Below are positions 62,843 to 64,000 of a DNA stretch of 64,000 nt, in pieces (position 1 is the first letter of the stretch; each line of letters starts with the position of its first letter). Below the pieces are notes generated by a model that searched no databases, was not told the DNA's origin, and saw nothing but the letters and a program-made list of their open reading frames with translations. Origin of the DNA: Glandiceps talaboti. Taxonomy: Eukaryota > Hemichordata > Enteropneusta > Spengelidae. Location: NCBI RefSeq assembly GCF_964340395.1, contig NC_135556.1, positions 27,433,829 to 27,497,828 of the forward strand, given 5' to 3'. A program made the translations under genes and the position numbers.

Positions 62843-63999
62843 GAGAGAGACAGACAGACAGACACTTTGCCATGCCTATAGCACTACTGAACCTTATCAG
62901 TTCAGCTGTGCTAAAAAAAAAGTTCAGTTGTGCTAAAAAGTGATATGCGCACCAAAAAATATGCACTTGTATATTTATCTAGTTCTGCTCATCTATAGAC
63001 ATGATCTAAAAAAGACATTGGCCACACATAATTGCTACAAAGTGTCCGCAATATGTAAGTAATAACTTAATTTTGATGGTCTACCCTGCAGGTCAAGATA
63101 GAGGTCAAAGGTCACTCATAAGAAAGCTTGCATGTGATTATATGGGGTTAGACACTTAGAATAGAATCTATTTATTGAAGTTTTTGAGTTACTATTAATA
63201 GTGATTTTTTACTACAAATATAGTTGCCATTCAGTAAAACTTGTGCCAATGGCATAGCACAACTGTGTTTGGCTGTTACTATGGGTGTGGTCTTGTTGTT
63301 AGGCATATTTGCTTACATTTTTTGAATCTTTATTAATGTGCCTACTCATTCCTATTATCTTTGAAATACTAGTATACACCACCAGTTGGTTGTTGCTATA
63401 AGTGTGGTCTTGTTGCTAAGCATATTTGCATACATGTACATTTTTTGAATCTTCATTCACTTACTTACACTTTACCCAAAGGGATATTAGTCTGTTACAC
63501 TCTTTTTTGATGGTTCTTGGGGTACAAATGAATACATACGTTTATCTATATGCTTCCAGCTATGCAATCCTGTTAGCTCATACATGTGAAATATGTTTAT
63601 TACTTTGAGTCACACCTTGTGTTCGAACTAAAACCAACTAATGAGTCATAATTAGCACCAGTTGTAATTGCAGGACAAAAGTGTATTAGCACATAGTAAG
63701 CAACCCTTTGTAAAACAATGGATAGTGGCTGTCTCCAAACAAACACAGGCTGAACACATCAAAGTTCTAAGTGGCTGATATGTAAATTTAAAGGGTAGGC
63801 AGCAGTTTTAATGGGGCGATAGCAAAATTTAATGGTGCTCTTCTTATTCTGGTCACAGAAAAATTGGGCAACCACAACGACAAATCAGTCTACTACAGTC
63901 AATGCCATTATCAATAGAACATGCAGGAAGTATTAAGAAAACAATACTTACCGTGAAAAACACTTCATAGATCTGTACTATCTTCTCTTTGAGTGGCAT
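34151..63999 (-). CDS. ARMH3: ARMH3 (C10orf76), armadillo-like helical protein (25 exons, 5' end at window edge)
   Basis: Exons are listed separately. All introns are GT-AG, phases are consistent, and 666 residues are visible (human ARMH3 is about 689). Residues are numbered from the first visible Met; the true start is probably further right. The chain is helical with armadillo-like repeats and no signal or membrane segment. Family blocks include [116 protein letters not shown] and a C-terminal QEFSNLS. The C-terminal third corresponds to the DUF1741 region. The human protein is a Golgi-associated partner of PI4KB and GBF1. Introns contain nearly all repeat families of the window, and three splice sites are tandemly duplicated. 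Confidence 0.94.
34668..34784 (-). CDS. ARMH3: ARMH3 exon 24
   Basis: Residues 598-636, [20 protein letters not shown] then [19 protein letters not shown]. Phase 0. Confidence 0.95.
34840..35000 (+). mobile_element. LINE reverse-transcriptase fragment
   Basis: Encodes [13 protein letters not shown], then [20 protein letters not shown], the conserved block after the catalytic site of CR1/Jockey-type reverse transcriptases. Only ~50 codons remain, running straight into a family A repeat. It lies in ARMH3 intron 23, opposite to the gene. Confidence 0.8.
35000..35235 (+). repeat. Family A repeat, copy 8 (fragment)
   Basis: Begins CAATGGCGCTGTAGCCCAAC and holds GTTGGTATGGGCATGGTCTT and TTGCTAGGCATATTTGCATAC. 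A second terminus-like CAATGGCATTGTGCCATAGC follows at ~35200. Confidence 0.75.
35375..35453 (-). CDS. ARMH3: ARMH3 exon 23, acceptor tandemly duplicated upstream
   Basis: Residues 571-597, [20 protein letters not shown] then SSLTSDQ. Acceptor CTACACAG|AGCTAT. About seven further copies of the acceptor and first exon bases lie at 35495-35910. Confidence 0.94.
35439..35915. repeat. 58-bp tandem array made of the exon 23 3' splice site
   Basis: ATTCACT(A)-containing units start at 35441, 35499, 35557, 35614, 35670, 35728, 35812 and 35904. The first overlaps the real exon 23. Read on the minus strand, each unit carries a pyrimidine-rich stretch and CACAG|AGCTATAGTGAAT or a variant. At least five keep CACAG. 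The two rightmost units are older and more diverged; that near 35795 includes extra exon sequence. Confidence 0.9.
35975..36175. repeat. Family B repeat copy with DR1 motif
   Basis: AGGTCAAAGGTCA at 36021-36033, then GTAGTCTCCATGTATTAATG, TTTTTGAGTTAATTGGTAAA and ATGGCTACCATTGAGTAAA, shared with 61835-61970 and 63090-63245. Confidence 0.7.
36291..36366 (-). CDS. ARMH3: ARMH3 exon 22
   Basis: Residues 546-570 plus two bases, [20 protein letters not shown] then NLVNI. Acceptor TTTATAG|CATTAAGG is chosen over the AAG eight bases further because only it keeps the phase. Confidence 0.92.
36420..37062 (+). repeat. Family A repeat, copy 9
   Basis: 5' end GGCATTGTAGCACAACAG, first-type monomer, second-type monomers, CAGACAGACAGACAC and 3' end AGCACTACTGAACC...CAGTTGTGCTAAAAA. 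No long CA tract. It lies in ARMH3 intron 21. Confidence 0.88.
37190..38010 (+). mobile_element. LINE 3' fragment (L2/CR1-like reverse transcriptase C-terminus)
   Basis: Frame-broken remains of [51 protein letters not shown] and [12 protein letters not shown], ending at a TAA near 37780. The 3' UTR contains AAAAATAAATAAAATAGAGC. Typical of L2/CR1-group LINEs. A dead copy in ARMH3 intron 21. Confidence 0.85.
38146..38272 (-). CDS. ARMH3: ARMH3 exon 21
   Basis: Residues 504-545 plus one base: [42 protein letters not shown]. The most conserved stretch of the family. Confidence 0.96.
38684..39247. repeat. 43-bp tandem repeat, ~13 copies
   Basis: The unit holds TTGATAGGTACTATAATTAC and ATCGATCACAACAGTAGTAC. 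Copies differ mainly at one T/C site (ATTGATC or ATCGATC). It lies inside ARMH3 intron 20 and shares no sequence with the adjacent exons. Confidence 0.95.
39506..39588 (-). CDS. ARMH3: ARMH3 exon 20
   Basis: Residues 476-503, [20 protein letters not shown] then NIFHLSNK. Phase 0 exit. Confidence 0.94.
39662..40858 (-). repeat. Family A repeat, copy 10 (full length, reversed)
   Basis: The best complete copy. On the minus strand it starts GCCAATGGCGTTGTAGCACA, has four first-type monomers, then three or four second-type monomers, a CA tract with an interruption (reverse of 39726-39778), CAGACAGACAG and the 3' hairpin with CTAAAAA. TAGCACAACTG at one end and CAGTTGTGCTA at the other form an 11-bp inverted pair. 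It lies in ARMH3 intron 19. Confidence 0.92.
41188..41276 (-). CDS. ARMH3: ARMH3 exon 19
   Basis: Residues 446-475 plus one base, [20 protein letters not shown] then [10 protein letters not shown]. The join with exon 18 reads DLY-IRS, as the family requires. Confidence 0.95.
41824..43491. mobile_element. Putative DNA transposon with CAGGGCATG terminal inverted repeats
   Basis: Left end CAGGGCATGTCTTTTGA (41824-41840) matches the reverse complement of the right end, CAGGGCATGCCTTTTGA (43475-43491), with one change. GGCGAGTG/GGCGAGCG motifs recur just inside both ends. Ends starting CAGGG are typical of hAT elements, but no clean 8-bp target duplication is visible. Nested inverted arms lie at 42241-42299 and 42846-42943. 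No transposase is seen. It lies in ARMH3 intron 18. Confidence 0.65.
42241..42943. repeat. Nested inverted arms inside the transposon
   Basis: The left arm has TCCTCC, GATTTATAGTCGCTACAAAG (42252 on) and TTTTGGAGGGCATTGA. The reverse complement of 42846-42943 has the same blocks in the same order with insertions between them. The spacer is about 550 bp. Confidence 0.75.
43525..44445. repeat. 58-bp minisatellite made of the exon 18 end and 5' splice site, 16 copies
   Basis: GTTTTTCATCATATG recurs exactly every 58 bases from 43561 to 44431. On the minus strand each unit is 35 coding bases ([10 protein letters not shown]-coding) plus 23 intron bases starting GTAAGTACAAGG. The rightmost copy is the true exon 18 junction. 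Most copies are identical; two adjacent ones (near 43870 and 43928) share a T to C change. The leftmost is diverged, with GCAAGT in place of GTAAGT. Confidence 0.97.
44411..44541 (-). CDS. ARMH3: ARMH3 exon 18, overlapped by a minisatellite at its 3' end
   Basis: Residues 403-445 plus two bases: [20 protein letters not shown], then [20 protein letters not shown] and DLY. It ends TAT AT|GTAAGT in phase 2. The last 35 coding bases and first 23 intron bases form the repeat unit of the 58-bp array at 43525-44445. Upstream, the 44-bp array begins about 17-20 bases before the acceptor. The exon is thus wedged between two arrays of about 1 kb each. Confidence 0.95.
44560..45547. repeat. 44-bp tandem repeat, ~22 copies, abutting the exon 18 acceptor
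   Basis: Unit CAGTGTTATCAATTAAAATC plus ATAGTGTTAAACTATCAGTC plus TAAT, with T/C and A/T variants shared between neighbouring copies. It starts about 17-20 bases upstream of the exon 18 3' splice site (on the transcript) and fills most of intron 17. Confidence 0.95.
45630..45720. repeat. C-run and (CA)n microsatellite beside exon 17 donor
   Basis: A C-run (about 45623-45632) and a (CA)n tract with interruptions to 45715. On the transcript this is a TG-rich block starting ~15-30 bases after the exon 17 donor. Confidence 0.9.
45730..45795 (-). CDS. ARMH3: ARMH3 exon 17
   Basis: Residues 381-402, [20 protein letters not shown] then RA. Donor GCT|GTAAGT, followed within 30 bases by a long TG-rich tract. 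Confidence 0.95.
46085..46365 (+). repeat. Family E dispersed repeat, copy 2
   Basis: Shares most of its length with 14505-14760 (AACAGTTCAACTATGC, TTAAGAATAACCAT, AATTAGCTTATGAC). It starts near GTCGAAATAGCTCTGCTG, a motif related to GTCGAAATAGCACCGGT at 58110. Confidence 0.75.
46435..47060 (+). repeat. Family A 5' part joined to a family C 3' end
   Basis: Begins AGTACCAATAGCATTGTAGC, holds eroded first-type monomers and a (TAT)n tract (46738-46758), and ends at GTCGCTGACAGCGGAGCTAAAA-type sequence (47037-47060), the family C terminus. Either nested insertion or a chimeric element. Confidence 0.7.
47578..47636 (-). CDS. ARMH3: ARMH3 exon 16
   Basis: Residues 361-380, [20 protein letters not shown]. 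Phase 0 exit at GCAGAG|GTAGGA. Confidence 0.93.
47988..48089 (-). CDS. ARMH3: ARMH3 exon 15
   Basis: Residues 327-360 plus one base, [20 protein letters not shown] then [14 protein letters not shown]. Donor AAAG|GTTAGT. Confidence 0.92.
49266..49344 (-). CDS. ARMH3: ARMH3 exon 14
   Basis: Residues 301-326 plus one base. A Pro/Ser/Thr-rich linker, [20 protein letters not shown] then VDAAAQ, in the position of the PT-rich linker of the human protein. Confidence 0.88.
49556..49631 (-). CDS. ARMH3: ARMH3 exon 13
   Basis: Residues 275-300, [20 protein letters not shown] then ITVLTH. The donor is CAT|GTAGGT. The alternative site four bases on (GTAG|GTATTT) would shift the next exon into a stop, so CAT|GTAGGT is chosen. 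Confidence 0.92.
49961..50007 (-). CDS. ARMH3: ARMH3 exon 12
   Basis: Residues 260-274 plus two bases, [15 protein letters not shown]. Donor GTCAG|GTAAGC. Confidence 0.92.
50221..50281 (-). CDS. ARMH3: ARMH3 exon 11
   Basis: Residues 239-259, [20 protein letters not shown] then [10 protein letters not shown] is a family block. Confidence 0.93.
50554..50597 (-). CDS. ARMH3: ARMH3 exon 10
   Basis: Residues 225-238 plus two bases, [15 protein letters not shown] 44-base exon placed by phase and family alignment. Confidence 0.88.
50716..51850 (+). repeat. Family A repeat, copy 12 (full length)
   Basis: 5' end GTGCCAATGGCGCTGTAGCA, about three first-type monomers, several second-type monomers, a (CA)n tract (51747-51798) and 3' end AGCACTACTGAACCTAGTTC then AGTTGTGCTAAAAAA. 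It lies in ARMH3 intron 9. Confidence 0.9.
51985..52060 (+). repeat. Family A monomer fragment
   Basis: One isolated first-type unit (CATTTGGCTATTACTATGGG, TTATTGCTAGGCGCATTTAC) between copy 12 and the long CA tract. Confidence 0.75.
52141..52260. repeat. (CA)n tract flanked by duplicated exon 9 donor sequence
   Basis: The 17-mer GGTTTAGTTTTACTCAC occurs at 52141-52157 and again at 52244-52260, where its reverse complement is the working exon 9 donor and first intron bases. Between the two lies an 86-bp uninterrupted CA tract. Confidence 0.95.
52261..52317 (-). CDS. ARMH3: ARMH3 exon 9
   Basis: Residues 206-224, [19 protein letters not shown], almost identical to the family. The donor is ACG|GTGAGTAAAACTAAACC. 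The 17 intronic bases from the donor recur beyond an 86-bp CA tract. Confidence 0.95.
52930..53016 (-). CDS. ARMH3: ARMH3 exon 8
   Basis: Residues 177-205, [20 protein letters not shown] then ILVNYRKYE. Phase 0; donor TATGAG|GTAAGC. Confidence 0.94.
53408..53482 (-). CDS. ARMH3: ARMH3 exon 7
   Basis: Residues 152-176, [20 protein letters not shown] then ESIVQ. Phase 0. Confidence 0.94.
53866..53891. repeat. (GT)n microsatellite
   Basis: A short pure GT run in ARMH3 intron 6. No other feature in this intron was recognised. Confidence 0.9.
54328..54420 (-). CDS. ARMH3: ARMH3 exon 6
   Basis: Residues 121-151, [20 protein letters not shown] then [11 protein letters not shown]. Donor GTAACT|GTAAGT. 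Confidence 0.94.
54690..55130. repeat. Degenerate G-rich tandem repeat
   Basis: Units of roughly 40-60 bases such as GGGGTGAAGCAATGGACAC and GTCACTTGTATTGTAGGGG, with G-runs at 54826-54835 and 54971-54980. Runs of G could favour quadruplexes on this strand. It lies in ARMH3 intron 5. Confidence 0.8.
55925..56032 (-). CDS. ARMH3: ARMH3 exon 5
   Basis: Residues 85-120, [20 protein letters not shown] then [16 protein letters not shown]. Phase 0. Confidence 0.94.
56175..56835 (+). repeat. Family D repeat with 3' hairpin
   Basis: Four diverged ~125-140 bp monomers, each with AATTATGCAAATTAGC and GTAGCAAGTTTCATCA-type blocks. The 3' part has CACAGACAGACAAGACAC and ends AGCTCCCATACAAGAGCT then AAAA, a stem AGCTC/GAGCT. 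It lies in ARMH3 intron 4. Confidence 0.75.
57247..57278. repeat. (CTGT)n microsatellite
   Basis: About seven units next to ARMH3 exon 4, in intron 4. Confidence 0.9.
57315..57395 (-). CDS. ARMH3: ARMH3 exon 4
   Basis: Residues 58-84, [20 protein letters not shown] then RVVNALQ. Phase 0; donor CTACAG|GTATGT. Confidence 0.94.
57950..58105. repeat. Family B repeat copy, imperfect DR1
   Basis: AGGTCACAGGTCA at 57964-57976, then AAAAAGCTCACATCTAATCA and ATGGCCGCCATTCAGTAAC. Confidence 0.7.
59328..59393 (-). CDS. ARMH3: ARMH3 exon 3
   Basis: Residues 36-57, [20 protein letters not shown] then LK. Phase 0; acceptor TTGCAG, donor TTAAAG|GTAAGT. Confidence 0.92.
59523..59629. mobile_element. 107-bp MITE-like element with 22-bp perfect inverted ends
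   Basis: Positions 59523-59544 (CATATGGGACATATGCGC...) are the exact reverse complement of 59608-59629, with a 63-base AT-rich spacer. No clear target duplication. It lies in ARMH3 intron 2. Confidence 0.65.
59701..59775. repeat. GGAT/GGAC repeats and a C/G hairpin
   Basis: GGATGGACGGATGGATG-type repeats, then TCCCCCCTCC (59751-59760) and GGAGGGGGGA (59763-59772), a perfect 10-bp stem with a two-base loop. Confidence 0.8.
60105..60640. repeat. 48-bp tandem repeat, ~9-11 copies
   Basis: Unit GTAGTGGAGTCACAGATTCA plus GTCAGTAGACAGGCTATAGT plus GAATGAGT. The central copies are nearly identical; the outer ones are diverged. The period is a multiple of three, so long frames stay open on both strands by chance. 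It lies in ARMH3 intron 2. Confidence 0.93.
60707..60763 (-). CDS. ARMH3: ARMH3 exon 2
   Basis: Residues 17-35, [19 protein letters not shown]. Phase 0 at both ends; donor CTTAAG|GTATGC. Confidence 0.93.
61835..61970. repeat. Family B repeat copy (DR1 lost)
   Basis: AAGTTCAATGCCTCAAAAGA, then TAGTCTCTATGCTTTAACAT and GTGGTAAATCATGATTG, like 36030-36150. The DR1 site is not preserved. Confidence 0.6.
61965..62938 (+). repeat. Family A repeat, copy 14 (full length)
   Basis: 5' end CAAATGGCGTTGCAGCACAA, two first-type monomers, second-type monomers, (CA)n at 62797-62839, CAGACAGACAGACAC and a doubled 3' end (CAGCTGTGCTAAAA and CAGTTGTGCTAAAA). It lies in ARMH3 intron 1. Confidence 0.9.
63085..63245. 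repeat. Family B repeat copy with DR1 motif
   Basis: AGGTCAAAGGTCA at 63102-63114, then AAGAAAGCTTGCATGTG and TAGTTGCCATTCAGTAAA, directly followed by family A. Confidence 0.7.
63243..63470 (+). repeat. Family A repeat, copy 15 (5' part)
   Basis: 5' end GTGCCAATGGCATAGCACAA, then two first-type monomers (GGCTGTTACTATGGGTGTGG, TTGCTAAGCATATTTGCATAC). No 3' half. Confidence 0.8.
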
Positions 64000-64000
64000 C
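63952..64000 (-). CDS. ARMH3: ARMH3 first visible exon (partial)
   Basis: Reads [16 protein letters not shown] and ends TTCACG|GTAAGT, phase 0. The family start normally lies about 15 residues upstream, outside the window, so the Met may be internal. Confidence 0.85.

Overview
The window is animal nuclear DNA: AT-rich, intron-dense, full of simple repeats and interspersed elements, with no sign of a prokaryotic, organellar or viral replicon. Three conserved metazoan genes were rebuilt exon by exon, using splice sites, reading phase and protein-family resemblance recalled from memory. All three lie on the minus strand. From right to left they are ARMH3 (C10orf76 family; 25 coding exons, first one cut by the right edge, stop codon at 34151), SLC38A7 (SNAT7; 7 coding exons, complete, 29132 to 16273) and ANKLE2 (9 coding exons seen, 8765 to 668, 3' end beyond the left edge). 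Gene structure and repeat style suggest a marine invertebrate (deuterostome or spiralian). The species cannot be fixed from the sequence.

Layout: 1-8765 ANKLE2; 8766-9000 its promoter, with NRF1-like and YY1-like motifs; 9000-16272 intergenic, with a 5'-truncated LINE flanked by a 75-bp target-site duplication at 10706-11882; 16273-29132 SLC38A7; 29133-29550 its promoter, with paired E-boxes of the MiT/TFE type; 29550-34150 intergenic plus the presumed ARMH3 3' UTR; 34151-64000 ARMH3, whose introns hold most of the repeats. The genes are not an operon. ANKLE2 acts in nuclear-envelope reassembly, SNAT7 exports glutamine and asparagine from lysosomes, and ARMH3 works with PI4KB and GBF1 at the Golgi.

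The most striking signal is that several tandem arrays are built from exon-intron junctions. ARMH3 exon 18 ends in a 58-bp minisatellite with 16 copies of its own exon end plus 5' splice site. Exon 23 is preceded by about 8 copies of its own 3' splice site, also with a ~58-bp period. The exon 9 donor is repeated on both sides of a (CA)n tract. The SLC38A7 exon 5 donor has two decayed copies downstream. In both large arrays only the exon-proximal site keeps the frame; the others would add an in-frame stop.

The second theme is a set of non-autonomous repeat families (A, C, D) sharing one plan: internal ~110-140 bp monomers, a CA or CAGA microsatellite, a 3' hairpin, and an end reading CTAAAA. 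This fits Helentron-type non-autonomous elements, by inference. A separate family (B) repeatedly carries a DR1 motif (AGGTCAAAGGTCA).
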